Shown here piece by piece: positions 30,293 to 39,257 of a DNA stretch of 64,000 bases. The stretch's first letter is position 1. Each line of letters begins with the position of its first letter. The stretch is taken from NCBI RefSeq assembly GCF_001426545.1, contig NZ_LMEZ01000006.1:354220-418219 (forward strand), written 5' to 3'. Source of the DNA: Mycobacterium sp. Root135. GTDB taxonomy: Bacteria; Actinomycetota; Actinomycetes; Mycobacteriales; Mycobacteriaceae. Position numbers and translations under genes: made by a program. The notes below the pieces were generated by a model. That model was not told the origin of the DNA, searched no databases, and worked only from the letters and a program-made list of their open reading frames with translations.

Positions 30293-30745
30293 GTGATCGT
30301 CGTGGATGCGGATAGCCCGCCGCACGAATGCCCTTTCTGCGCTATCGTCGCCGGTCGCGCCCCTGCTCGCGAGGTGTTGCGAACTAGCGACGTCTTGGCC
30401 TTCTTGCCGGATGTGCCTGCCGTGCTCGGCCACACGCTTGTGGTTCCTAAGGCGCATCTGCCGAATATCTGGGCGGTTAGCCAGCGCGAGGCGCACGCAT
30501 TGGCAGACGTGACCCGTCGCGTCGCGGCAGCCGTTGCCGTAGCAGTAAATGCCGAGGGCATGAACATCATTCAGTCCAACGGCGCGGCCGCGGGCCAGTC
30601 CGTGTTCCATCTACATATCCATGTGGTCCCTCGGCAGGCCGGCGATAGGATGCCCGACCTCTGGCCGGAAGATGCCAAATGGCACTTCGAGCAACTTGAT
30701 TCAGTCGCTGAGGACATACGCTCAACCGTCGACCATCACGGCTGA
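30293..30745 (+). CDS. HIT-family nucleotide hydrolase
   Basis: A 150-residue histidine-triad protein. CPFCAIVAG near the N-terminus, LVVPKAHLPNIW, and the catalytic triad FHLHIHVVPRQ (H106, H108, H110) are all present, as in Hint-type purine nucleoside phosphoramidases. GTG 30293 is the likely start. The 3' end overlaps by 10 bp with the convergent membrane-protein gene at 30736. It lies inside the island beside the TIR operon. HIT enzymes hydrolyse nucleotide-phosphoramidates or dinucleotides, so a link to TIR-derived nucleotide signals is imaginable but unsupported. Confidence 0.87.
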   Translation: MIVVDADSPPHECPFCAIVAGRAPAREVLRTSDVLAFLPDVPAVLGHTLVVPKAHLPNIWAVSQREAHALADVTRRVAAAVAVAVNAEGMNIIQSNGAAAGQSVFHLHIHVVPRQAGDRMPDLWPEDAKWHFEQLDSVAEDIRSTVDHHG

Positions 30746-31401
30746 GTTGACGGTGCTGGTTCCTGGGAACTCGGCTCCGGTGCCTTTGTCGTCTCGATCG
30801 ACCCCTGTGACGTTCGAGTAGGCAACGGGGCAATTGACGTCGGTGGTGATGTGGGGATCGATGTCGACGATTGGCTTGATTGAACGGCACTGCTGGAGGG
30901 TGTTTGCTCTTCGGGGGCGTCCTCGTTCCCGTGCAAATTCGACGTACTCGGTTGTGGCGGCGATGAATCAGCGACGGCCAGGACGATGGTCACGACGACT
31001 GTCAGGACGACGATGGCGAGGTAAAAAATTCTGAGACTCAAGGAAAATCCAACGCCCCACCACGGTTGCTGCTCGGCATACGGCGTTGGGTTGATTGTGA
31101 AGTCCCGCAGTTCTTTTGCTGCGATGTCCGCGTACATTCCTCGGAACGCCCGCTCCTGGCGAAGGTAGTAGGTGTCGAGCACCCAGAAAGCTAACACCGG
31201 CACAAGGGCCACGAGCGCAAGTCCTGCGTGCTTCTGCGTAATCGCAAAACCCAAGAGAGCTGAGGACAACGTCAGCGCCCAGCCCTTCAAGAGGAATGAA
31301 TTGTTTGCCAGCCTTGTGATTACCGCTTGGACGTAATCCATGTGCTTGTGATGGTCGCTACGGTCGACCTCACCTGCCGAGCCGTGGTCTGCTGCAGGCA
31401 T
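30736..31401 (-). CDS. Membrane protein of the TIR operon, three hydrophobic segments and a Ser/Pro-rich tail
   Basis: A 221-residue membrane protein. After a short cytoplasmic region, HMDYVQAVITRLANNSFLLKGW leads into TM1 (about residues 41-54); TM2 (59-79) ends in FWVLDTYYLRQERAFRGMY, a conserved-looking juxtamembrane motif; TM3 spans about 125-144. The last 75 residues are a low-complexity Ser/Pro/Thr tail (residues 145-221). ATG 31401 shares a base with the stop of the upstream TIR gene (TGATG), so it is translated from the same message. The RxxxxSFxLKGW...LDxYYLxQER pattern is known to me from uncharacterised membrane proteins found in phage-defence-like loci. It is the likely effector or membrane anchor of the TIR pair. 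I do not know a name for the family. Confidence 0.75.
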   Translation of the reverse strand: MPAADHGSAGEVDRSDHHKHMDYVQAVITRLANNSFLLKGWALTLSSALLGFAITQKHAGLALVALVPVLAFWVLDTYYLRQERAFRGMYADIAAKELRDFTINPTPYAEQQPWWGVGFSLSLRIFYLAIVVLTVVVTIVLAVADSSPPQPSTSNLHGNEDAPEEQTPSSSAVQSSQSSTSIPTSPPTSIAPLPTRTSQGSIETTKAPEPSSQEPAPSTQP

Positions 31402-31976
31402 CAAGTACCCATGTCCACATAGCGGCCAGCCGCAGCGCCAAAGGACGACAAGGGCTCCGCCTTCTTACGCGAGGGCAGCACTGCGTAGGGAAGCGATCTG
31501 CCGTCTGTCACTCGAAGCTGTTCGATTTGTTTGTAAAGGCCGAGGTACTCCTCGCCTGCGAACTTCGCGCTGCTGGTGCTGTCCAGGCGCATGACCGAAA
31601 CTCTTTCACTCGCCTTGAAGCCGTCAAAATAGCCGAGCTCCCAGGGCATCCAGCGCGACGTCTTGGCATTGCGGGATGTTGCGTAAATCATGCTGGTCGA
31701 GTTCCGCATCTGCTCCCTCAAACGTGCTGCTGTGGCGTGAGACACCGCCGCGCGATCCAACTCCGGGTCGTCGATCCAGTCGACGTACACGCTCAGGTTC
31801 TTGGACGTCAGCCAGTCACGGAGACCGAGGATTACACGCGCATCCCGGACGCTGTGGCTGAGAAAGATGTCGAATGTTCCCGCGGCGGCCTTCGCCCCGG
31901 TTCGTAGGGAGAACTCAGCCGCACTCGCGGTCAAACTGACTCTGCGCCGGAAATCTTCCTCGTTGTACAGGCTCAC
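31401..31976 (-). CDS. TIR-domain protein, second gene of TIR operon
   Basis: A 191-residue protein with a TIR_2-type domain. The first strand and box 1 are FDIFLSHSVRD (35-45); the catalytic glutamate is E113 in MPWELGYFDG, the position used by NAD-cleaving bacterial TIRs. The 34 residues before the domain may form an interaction helix (EEDFRRRVSLTASAAEF). GTG 31976 forms a GTGA overlap with the upstream gene; a GTG at 32003 is the less likely alternative. TIR enzymes in Thoeris and related systems turn NAD+ into cyclic signals or deplete it. It lies between a DUF1863-type TIR and a membrane protein, all overlapping, so the three act together. Confidence 0.86.
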   Translation of the reverse strand: MSLYNEEDFRRRVSLTASAAEFSLRTGAKAAAGTFDIFLSHSVRDARVILGLRDWLTSKNLSVYVDWIDDPELDRAAVSHATAARLREQMRNSTSMIYATSRNAKTSRWMPWELGYFDGFKASERVSVMRLDSTSSAKFAGEEYLGLYKQIEQLRVTDGRSLPYAVLPSRKKAEPLSSFGAAAGRYVDMGT

Positions 31977-32443
31977 GGTCGTTTCGCGCCCCGGTCGGAC
32001 CACGCGGCGAGGTTTAGGCGTAGCGCCGCGTAGGTGGCCTGCGAATCTGTGCGGGTTGGATCAAACACCGGTATGCCGGCGGAGCGTAGGCCAGCGGCCT
32101 CGAAGGGATCGGGCCCAGCGCGATCGACGCTGCCCATCGAAGACAAGCCGTGAATCTGGATACCTAGCAGCGGTTTACCATCGTTCCATGCCTTCTGGAT
32201 CTCATAGTTGACCCAAGGCCGACTCGCAGTCTGCTGCCCGATCAGCACGACCACTGCTCGCTTGTAGCGCATCTGGTCGTCAATCCAGTTCTTAATGGCT
32301 TGGTCGCCGCGACTGCGGATACTTTCCCAGTCTTGCGAGTTCAACAGCGGTTGGCCTTCAAGAGCGTCGATGTTGCGGACGAGCTGCACACGATGGACGT
32401 CACGCTCGTAGTGGAAACTGTAAAAGACTGTCTTTGCCATCAT
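31973..32443 (-). CDS. DUF1863 TIR-like protein (ThsB-like), first gene of TIR operon
   Basis: A 156-residue single-domain protein of the DUF1863/MTH538 TIR-like family, the family to which Thoeris ThsB belongs. Diagnostic parts are VFYSFHYERDVHRVQLVRN (6-24), SQDWESI, IDDQMRYKRAVVVLIGQQT and the catalytic-type glutamate E81 in WVNYEIQKAW. The gene is first in an operon whose genes overlap by 4 and 1 bp. No SIR2/SLOG or macro-domain ThsA is nearby; instead a second TIR gene and a membrane protein follow. Thus it is probably a signal-producing TIR of a Thoeris-related but differently built system. Confidence 0.86.
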   Translation of the reverse strand: MMAKTVFYSFHYERDVHRVQLVRNIDALEGQPLLNSQDWESIRSRGDQAIKNWIDDQMRYKRAVVVLIGQQTASRPWVNYEIQKAWNDGKPLLGIQIHGLSSMGSVDRAGPDPFEAAGLRSAGIPVFDPTRTDSQATYAALRLNLAAWSDRGAKRP

Positions 32444-32768
32444 TGACCCCCGGCTCTAAAGGTGCAGCAAAATCATTGCCGCATCGACCATATCCGGCGG
32501 CTCCGACATTGCTTGGAGCGTGTCGTCGCGAGGTTGCCATTTATTGGCTAGTGCCCTCGCCGCCGGACTAGATGGGCCTCTACGCAGCGCCTCCGCGATC
32601 AGTAGCGAGGGGGGTGCGCGTTGACGCCGCGGTGTCTTCGCTCTGTCTCGACGGCGGCACCGCGCCGCCGGAGAGTGCCCAGACTGGTCACCTGGCGCTA
32701 TCTTGAAACCTCCGCGCGAGGGCTCTCCTCAAGGGAAATCCGACTTAGGGACAAAGGGGGCGTGGTCA
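32444..32768. other. Divergent intergenic region between the TIR operon and the small membrane-protein pair
   Basis: About 325 bp without a supported gene. It presumably holds the two divergent promoters. I see no clear palindrome or RNA gene. Confidence 0.5.
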
Positions 32769-33191
32769 GTGGTCGCTCGTGTTTGGCGGTGGGTGCGATG
32801 GACTGTCTTGATTTCGTCGTGCCCCTACCTGATCGCACTAGCGCTGAGCCCACTTTTTCAAGTCAGCATTTCGTGGCTTGATCGCATCACCGGTTCCGGC
32901 CAACTGCTCCTAACCAGCATCGCCCTGCTCGGTGGCGGGTTGAAAGAACTGGGAGGAATGGAGCCAGGCGTCCGCGAGAGCCACAAGGATCACATCACCC
33001 CCTTCTCGTTTGTGTTCGCTGGACTGATGGCTGCCGCTTACGGGGCGATCGCAGCAACGCAGGCAAGCGGTAAGACTTTGACTCCAGATGTGCAGCGCTA
33101 TGTCACGCTAGGATCGATGGTGTTCTTCGCCGTCAGCCTCATACTGACTGGTTATGCCGTTGCGGTGAGCCATCCAAGGGAGAGCTTGTGA
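32769..33191 (+). CDS. Small membrane protein, four hydrophobic segments, unknown
   Basis: A protein of about 140 residues (GTG 32769 with AAAGGGGG about 9 bp upstream; an in-frame start at 32703 would add 22 residues). Hydrophobic segments are WTVLISSCPYLIALALSPLF, SGQLLLTSIALLGGGL, FSFVFAGLMAAAYGAIAA and VTLGSMVFFAVSLILTGYAVAV. It ends 1 bp before the next small gene, so the two form a pair, divergent from the TIR operon. I do not recognise the family. Confidence 0.68.
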   Translation: MVARVWRWVRWTVLISSCPYLIALALSPLFQVSISWLDRITGSGQLLLTSIALLGGGLKELGGMEPGVRESHKDHITPFSFVFAGLMAAAYGAIAATQASGKTLTPDVQRYVTLGSMVFFAVSLILTGYAVAVSHPRESL

Positions 33192-33192
33192 G

Positions 33193-33438
33193 ATGGATCT
33201 AATCCCTGTACTTCTCAACTTGGCGGCCGGCGCTGGCGCTGCCTCAATTGCTGCAGTCGCGTGGGATGCCTTCAAGCTTCGACGCGCGAAGTCGCGTGCG
33301 AACCCGGCACAAGCGGACGTCGTCGGCCGGGATACCGACCCAGAGTCGGTAGACATCTCTGAGTTGATGGCGACACTCGACTCCGCCGAGCGCGAGATAG
33401 CGGAGGTTAAGACGAGGCTTGAAGGGCTCTCCACATAG
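33193..33438 (+). CDS. Small single-TM protein with coiled-coil C-terminus, unknown
   Basis: An 81-residue protein: one hydrophobic segment (IPVLLNLAAGAGAASIAAVAW, residues 4-24), a basic stretch KLRRAKSRANPAQ, then an acidic helical region ISELMATLDSAEREIAEVKTRLEGL with coiled-coil character. It directly follows the four-TM gene at 32769 and would act at the membrane with it. Its size and layout recall small accessory proteins of defence loci, but the family is not recognised. Confidence 0.6.
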   Translation: MDLIPVLLNLAAGAGAASIAAVAWDAFKLRRAKSRANPAQADVVGRDTDPESVDISELMATLDSAEREIAEVKTRLEGLST

Positions 33439-34339
33439 CTAAAGAATCTAGGCTGATAATCCGGCCGTCGAGTTCAAGATGCGATGTGCTGACCTCGCCT
33501 AATCGATGGGGCCCGCAGCTTACCGTCGAACAATGCCGTATCGCAGTTAGCTACACGATTGGAGAAGGCGCGCGGTCTACGGCAAGTCGCTGTCGGACTA
33601 GGTCACGTCTCCCTAGGTGACGTTGTACCAGCGGTCCCGAAAATCCAAATCCCAGTGTTCAGTCCCGCCGAGTCCGTGACCTGCTTCGCCACCCATGCCG
33701 GTTTGGACCACTCTGACGACCACTCACGTGTACGCGCTGTCGTGGATCGCCCTGGGTCGATCCCGCTGGCGGTCAGCATGGCGAGAATGTACTCCGGCAA
33801 CCCCGGAACGGTCACCGAACTGTCCTCCGCCTACTTGCCGAAATTGAATGCCCTCAAAGAACGAGGGCGCCGTACCACCCGGAGTCGGCACCGCGACGCT
33901 CTAAGCTGCGACCCGGCACCGACTCATGTCGCCCGAGGCATGCCGAGTCGACAGACAACCAACGGCTCACTACCCAGGGGCCTTCGCGCTCCTCACTCTG
34001 CGCGGCGATTGCGCAAAATGCTGCCACCTCCGGCCGCGCAACTCGCGACCCCGTCAGCGCCCTAGTACTTGAGGCCGGACCTCTCTTTGCTGACAACACG
34101 TGGAACCCGGCAGTACGCAACCGACGGAGTCACGTCAACAACATTTCGAGGCGCCGCGCACGACGTTGGGCCGCAAATGTCCACCGTCGCGGGTCGGCAG
34201 TGGCGAACAGGAGATGGCGCAGTAACAAGCCCGCAATCGCTTGTTCGACCGCAATGGTCGACCGACCCTCCCCGAATCAACCCATGCCCGTCCATCGAAT
34301 CGGACCTGCGTTGAGCAGTTGACACATTAGGGGGAATGT
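33439..34339. other. 900-bp region without a supported gene
   Basis: Open frames of 70-170 codons occur but overlap in conflicting directions, lack ribosome binding sites and show no recognisable motif. It may contain decayed sequence inside the island. Confidence 0.5.
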
Positions 34340-37300
34340 CTAAAGTTCTGCGTCCGTTGCCGAGAGAGATACTCCGAGGATTATTGGCGTAGTGGAAGTC
34401 AGAAGTTGCAGTGTCAGTTCCAACCCAGTGTCGATTATTGATTGAACGTCTGCATGGTCCTGCGACGCGATGTGAGCGACGACGTCGTGGGTCGCGTAAA
34501 CGCAGAGCGGGGCGGGATTGGGTTGGTCGCGAGCACGCTCAAGGGTCAGTGGTTCGTGAGAGTCTGGCAGGTCCAGGGCAACGTCTACTAAATCCACTGT
34601 TGTAGAACCGGTTTCAAGCAGCGACTTGAGCAGACTTCGGCTCCGGACCCGCGTAAACTCGAGAAGATCTAAAGCCTCCGATGCTGAGACCGCGTAGCTC
34701 TCGCGCCAGCCGGGGATGCCAGTCTCGGCTAGCCAAGACCGTATGTTCTCCCGCGTCGCCGGGATGTCGGCGGGTAGGTGTGTAGAGACAGCATGGGCCA
34801 ACCTGCGGGATCTGATTCCCGAACTCATGAGTATCAGTGCCGATACAGAGTCCACCCCGTACCGGATGTACCTACCTAGCTCCGGGCAAAAGCGGGCAAC
34901 GACTTCCTTTTCCTCCAAACGTGCGTTGACGTACTCCACAAGGGCACCGACCGTCCAAGACAAATAATGCTCAAACTGTTCTGTCACTGCTCCTACCATT
35001 TGTTCGACCCGCCATGCAGCAGGATTGGCGGCGGCCAAATGCCGTTCGGCCATTGTTGATAGCGACATGCCCGACAACCAGTCGGTGAGGAGGTCGACGG
35101 GCGGGATCCCTAACTCCTGGCCTTTGGCGCTCAAGAGAAACCGCCAACGCGGAGCCTCTGGTAGATCGAGAAGCGCGCTTAACACACGTGGAATTCTTAC
35201 CGCTACGTACGGGTCGCTCATGTCAGGCAAAGTGCCTTCGGCTTCTCGGCGAGCAATGTTATCCGCCAAGCGCGATGCCAAACCGTCGATCGTTCGAGAG
35301 GAACCAACACTGGTTCCTGTCCGCGGCCAACGACGACGCGCCTCCGGATCGCTGCGAGCATAGGAAACGCGCACTGCCTCAGCCACTCGCAAGCATGCGG
35401 CCCTCGAAATATCCGACTGAGAGGCAGCGAGCGTTGAATCGACTAGCCGGTCGAGGTTCAGATCGTCCGGGTCGATATTTATGGACTCGCCGACCGCGAG
35501 GTAATTCCAAACGAACCCGACGAAATCTGATGCGATTTCATTCGCTGTAAAGACAGCGTCCTCATTATCTCGAATCCGGGCTTCAAGATCGGCGAAGGCA
35601 TCAAGCGCGCTGTCTGACAGCAGTGCGGACGTAATCGCCAACGCTTCGGCATCGGGGTTCAGAAGTTCAAAGTCTTCCTCTTTTGGCTCGGCTCCTCGAA
35701 CAAGCACGATCCATCCCTCGGTCTCCCTACCGGCGCGACCTGCTCGCCCCATCGCGTTAACTAGCCGTGCACCGCGGAGCCGGGTGTCCTCAGGTTGCCC
35801 AGGAAACGGTTGATCATACACGACGACGGTGCGCACCGGGAGATTGACGCCCTCCGTGAGCGTAGAAGTGCACGTCAGGTACGGAAGTACGTCGTTCCGG
35901 GCGGCTTCCTCTAACGCCTCCAGAACTTCAATGGGCAGACGCGCGTGATGGAAACCCACGCCACGCCTCAAGGCAGCGACTAGGGGATGCTCGTCACCGA
36001 TTTGTTCTCGCACGAAGTCTATGAGAGGCGTCAGAGCTGGGAAATCGCCGACCGCCCTGTCAGCTATGCCTCGTGCGACCAATTGCGCTTGAGGCCGGGT
36101 TGACGTGACCACCAGAACGGAACCGGCGTGGCCGAGAGCGGTAATCATGTCGCTTGCTATTTCATACTGCTTAGTCGACAACATACTGTCGGTCGGCAGG
36201 TTCTTCTTCCGCGAGTTGCCGTCGGTGGACTTGCGGACAATTTTCCAGTGGATATCGTCTCCAGTTACCAGCGAAGCTTTCTGACCATCGGCTAATCGCA
36301 GACGAATCTCTCCGCTAACTTGCGTTGTGTGACGATACTTCCACTTCCTTGCCTTCACCGGTTCTGTGTCTGTACTCCGCCAATCGGCCCTAGTGGTAAA
36401 GGCGGCATGCAAACGCCTTGGCCCACGCCAGTCTGATTCATGTTTCAGCGGCGTGCCACCGGGAGATAGCCATTGCGCGATTCCGCCAACATTACCCATC
36501 GCGGCGGATATTAAAATAATTTTATGCTCGGTGTCGGAGGTCAAAATTTGAAGTAGCGATATAACCGATTCCAGTAGGAAGCCTCGTCGACCTTCTTTGA
36601 GTAGCTGGGCCTCGTCAATGATGAACATTCCAAATCGATCTACGACCTCTCCTGGGTTGTGCCGAAGCATGTGTCCGAGACGCTCAGGTGTCATGACTTC
36701 TACGTCAGGCGGGTCGGTATCGATCTCGAAAAAATCCCAGATGGTCGGATAGTCAGCTTGTTCCGAGCCAGTTTCTTTTTGGAGAATTCGCACTCGACTA
36801 TTCATGGCCCGACGCACTTCCCTGCCGAGGCTCCGTGTGGGCGTGACATAGCAAACGCTAGAATCTTGACTCGACAGATGAGCGACCGCCAATATTTGCG
36901 CCAGCAGCGTCTTCCCGCCACTAGTGGGGACGGCTAGAACCATCCGTCGAACCTCAGGATCTAGAGGTGATGGTGCGCTTGAAAGCAGTTCCCGTTGCGG
37001 CTCCCACAGGGTCAATACCGGAGGGCTGCCGACCGTAAAGGCCTGTCTGACGAGGTCAGAAACTGTGGGGGGCAAGATTAGCGGGTTCCATAGTGATCCC
37101 GCTTCCGCCTCACCAGAGAGGTTAAGCAGATGAGCCGCCACCCAACGCGCATTGATGTCGCCGGGTCCAGCTTGTCCGCTGGCCGCTGTCAGCAGTCGCG
37201 AATTACCGCTTTCCAACCTAATTGCGCGGCCTCGCGCGAAGTAGGTTAGCAGGTCGTCTACTCCCAGTATCACCATATGAGCAGTACCGAACACAGTAGT

Positions 37301-37846
37301 CGTCAAATCCGGCAGCTCCGAGCCGCTCGCAATTTCAGCTAGTTGCCTGCGCCAAATACGAAGCCAGCCAAATAGCGTCCGAGTTTCGAATCCCAAGAAC
37401 GCGAGACCAGCCTCGATCGCGAGTGTGTCGATATGGTCAAGTACCGGAATATCTACACGTATATCGTTTCTGAGTCTATTCATTATTGCCGTAGCGTTTG
37501 GATCGCGGCCACCGCGCCGATACCCAATGGCGGCGGCAAATCCGTATGACAGCCGGTCTTTGAGATCTAGGTTCTGGTCGTTTAAAGCGAGGTCGAAAAT
37601 ATGGGCGCTCACAAGAAAAGCCTGACGCTGCCTTGCTAAGGTATATCGGCCCCGCGCTTCGTTCACAGACGCTACACCGTGCAGATACCAGGCCGAGTCC
37701 AAAAGGGGCTGCGACACTGCCGATCTCCGCAATAGAAGCTGAACTTCTAATTCGCCCATTAGCTGCTGCAACTCTTCCGCACTAGGAAGATTTGTACGGC
37801 CACCGAGCGCGCCGGTCAGTAGTTCCAGGTCTAGAGCCCGCTCCAC
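34340..37846 (-). CDS. Large superfamily 2 helicase, HamB-like, partner of a nuclease
   Basis: A 1168-residue protein. Residues 1-290 are a helical N-terminal region; motif I is AVPTSGGKTLLAQ (307-318), Ia is VCYVTPTRSLGREV, II is FIIDEAQLLKEG (DEAQ at 411-414), III is ILISAAMGN. The second RecA lobe has TSTLTEGVNLPVRTVVV and motif VI MGRAGRAGR near residue 700, the arrangement of Ski2/Hel308-like helicases. About 450 further residues are helical. The start overlaps by 16 bp with an upstream nuclease-like gene, matching the hamA-hamB order of the Hachiman defence system. Codon use is less GC-biased than in flanking core genes, suggesting transfer. It could belong to another nuclease-helicase defence family. 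Confidence 0.78.
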   Translation of the reverse strand: MERALDLELLTGALGGRTNLPSAEELQQLMGELEVQLLLRRSAVSQPLLDSAWYLHGVASVNEARGRYTLARQRQAFLVSAHIFDLALNDQNLDLKDRLSYGFAAAIGYRRGGRDPNATAIMNRLRNDIRVDIPVLDHIDTLAIEAGLAFLGFETRTLFGWLRIWRRQLAEIASGSELPDLTTTVFGTAHMVILGVDDLLTYFARGRAIRLESGNSRLLTAASGQAGPGDINARWVAAHLLNLSGEAEAGSLWNPLILPPTVSDLVRQAFTVGSPPVLTLWEPQRELLSSAPSPLDPEVRRMVLAVPTSGGKTLLAQILAVAHLSSQDSSVCYVTPTRSLGREVRRAMNSRVRILQKETGSEQADYPTIWDFFEIDTDPPDVEVMTPERLGHMLRHNPGEVVDRFGMFIIDEAQLLKEGRRGFLLESVISLLQILTSDTEHKIILISAAMGNVGGIAQWLSPGGTPLKHESDWRGPRRLHAAFTTRADWRSTDTEPVKARKWKYRHTTQVSGEIRLRLADGQKASLVTGDDIHWKIVRKSTDGNSRKKNLPTDSMLSTKQYEIASDMITALGHAGSVLVVTSTRPQAQLVARGIADRAVGDFPALTPLIDFVREQIGDEHPLVAALRRGVGFHHARLPIEVLEALEEAARNDVLPYLTCTSTLTEGVNLPVRTVVVYDQPFPGQPEDTRLRGARLVNAMGRAGRAGRETEGWIVLVRGAEPKEEDFELLNPDAEALAITSALLSDSALDAFADLEARIRDNEDAVFTANEIASDFVGFVWNYLAVGESINIDPDDLNLDRLVDSTLAASQSDISRAACLRVAEAVRVSYARSDPEARRRWPRTGTSVGSSRTIDGLASRLADNIARREAEGTLPDMSDPYVAVRIPRVLSALLDLPEAPRWRFLLSAKGQELGIPPVDLLTDWLSGMSLSTMAERHLAAANPAAWRVEQMVGAVTEQFEHYLSWTVGALVEYVNARLEEKEVVARFCPELGRYIRYGVDSVSALILMSSGIRSRRLAHAVSTHLPADIPATRENIRSWLAETGIPGWRESYAVSASEALDLLEFTRVRSRSLLKSLLETGSTTVDLVDVALDLPDSHEPLTLERARDQPNPAPLCVYATHDVVAHIASQDHADVQSIIDTGLELTLQLLTSTTPIILGVSLSATDAEL

Positions 37847-38712
37847 ACGATTTCCTTCACCCTTTCTGCAAAAGCCGGATAATCCGGTATAGCAATTACG
37901 AGGCCCTCGCGCTGCCCAGCTCCCGAGTACTCAGGGAACTGCTTCTCGAGAGATCCAAAAGACCGTGGGCCACCGGGCGCCTTCTCCGACGATGTCCCCA
38001 CCGATACACCGACCCCAGAGCGATCACTTCGGTCGAACCACAATTCGACTACGTTGGCGTAGAAGTCGCCGATCACTCCGCCCTCAGCTATTGTCTCGGG
38101 GCCGGCGAGCTTCGCGAGGTACTCATGACCGCGGGTTTTCAACTGGTTGCTCGCACGTCGGATGGTCACCGATACTTTGCCGATAGCGTCATGCTTCTTT
38201 ATCTCCCAGAGCCGGAAAACGAGTTCGTTCGTAAAGGTCCCGGACTCTCTGCTGTAGATGACCAAGCCGTCCCCGCCAGGCTCGAGTGGATCAGGCTTTA
38301 CAGAGTGAGCGCGCACAAGGTGGCGGCCATCGCGGCAAACAAGCCGCTCATCCATCAACCGGTTCCAGATTAACTCCGCCACGTGCCCTTGCAAGTGGTC
38401 TTCGTCGGGTGGATTTCCGGGCAGTTTGAAACCGATCCCGACATATGCCTCGAGCGCAGACTTCCGCGACCCTGTCGCCGGTTGTCCGCCGTCACGGCGC
38501 GATCGCCAGGTCTCGAAGAGGGGTGAGCTTCCACATCGGATACGCATCGCGTCTTCGGCGAGGAGCTGTGCGATGGTCTCCCGATTCTCGTCCGTTAATT
38601 CCGTACCGCCGACCGCGTAGTCGACTGACGACTCACCGTCGCTATCAATGAGGTTGAGCAAGGGTGTGACTGCAGTTGGCACATCTGTCGACACGCGAGC
38701 CGTCCTCCCCAT
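37831..38712 (-). CDS. HamA-like (DUF1837-type) PD-(D/E)xK nuclease
   Basis: A 293-residue protein with a PD-(D/E)xK nuclease layout: E113 in GHVAELIWNRL, D148 in EPGGDGLVIY and E170-I-K172 in RLWEIKKH, followed by a helix ASNQLKTRGHEYLAKL. This matches the E...GxDG...(E)xK pattern of HamA/DUF1837. ATG 38712 starts MGRTARVSTDV; a GTG at 38772 would add 20 residues without a clear benefit. It overlaps the helicase gene by 16 bp. In Hachiman, the HamB helicase holds HamA until phage DNA is sensed, then HamA cleaves DNA broadly. The match is by motif and gene order only. Confidence 0.68.
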   Translation of the reverse strand: MGRTARVSTDVPTAVTPLLNLIDSDGESSVDYAVGGTELTDENRETIAQLLAEDAMRIRCGSSPLFETWRSRRDGGQPATGSRKSALEAYVGIGFKLPGNPPDEDHLQGHVAELIWNRLMDERLVCRDGRHLVRAHSVKPDPLEPGGDGLVIYSRESGTFTNELVFRLWEIKKHDAIGKVSVTIRRASNQLKTRGHEYLAKLAGPETIAEGGVIGDFYANVVELWFDRSDRSGVGVSVGTSSEKAPGGPRSFGSLEKQFPEYSGAGQREGLVIAIPDYPAFAERVKEIVWSGL

Positions 38713-39257
38713 TCTCAAACGTTGCGACCTCCGCGGATAGTACGCACCTGCCGAGAAGAAAATGGCGACCACAGGTCGCGCGCCTCCGAGTGGGTGCCCT
38801 GACTATTGGGGGTGCGGCGCGGGGCCCGTGGTGGGATCGGACCCGAACACGACGGTCAGGTCATTGGTGGTGATGTCTCATGTAGCTCGACGCGACCTCG
38901 AGCGCTTCATGACCGCAGCCCGCCAAGCGTGATGCCGAGCTGGTCAACCGAAGGTTTTGTGAAACGTGGTCGGCGTTGCGCGTGCGGGCAGTGGATCATG
39001 CGGGGACGCGTGTTCGTTGGCGTTAGCGTCAGTCGATGGCGAAATTGCGGATACCCAGATCTTTCGGGGTGATCACCTTGGAGGCAGGTATTGCACAGGA
39101 GTGTGCTCTCGATCATGGGTTGGACGTAATGCCGAACTCTCGACGGTGATCAGTTTGTGAAGCTGCGGCGCACCGGTGACTGGGTGGCCACCGCGGCGCT
39201 GGTGGTGTCGTGTGGGCTGGCCGGGAAGATGCTCCCGGCGCATGCCCCCGGCTGCGG
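38713..39257. other. Region between nuclease gene and relaxase, no supported gene
   Basis: About 545 bp holding the presumed promoter of the nuclease-helicase operon and, near 38990-39250, scattered short frames on both strands without recognisable domains. It may contain remnants of a lost gene. Confidence 0.45.

Noticed and set aside
30736..32443. Canonical Thoeris system
   Set aside because: No SIR2, SLOG or macro-domain ThsA gene is adjacent, so the standard name does not fit.
33559..34314. Frames of 80-168 codons in the gap before the helicase gene
   Set aside because: No motif, no ribosome binding site, and conflicting frames on both strands.
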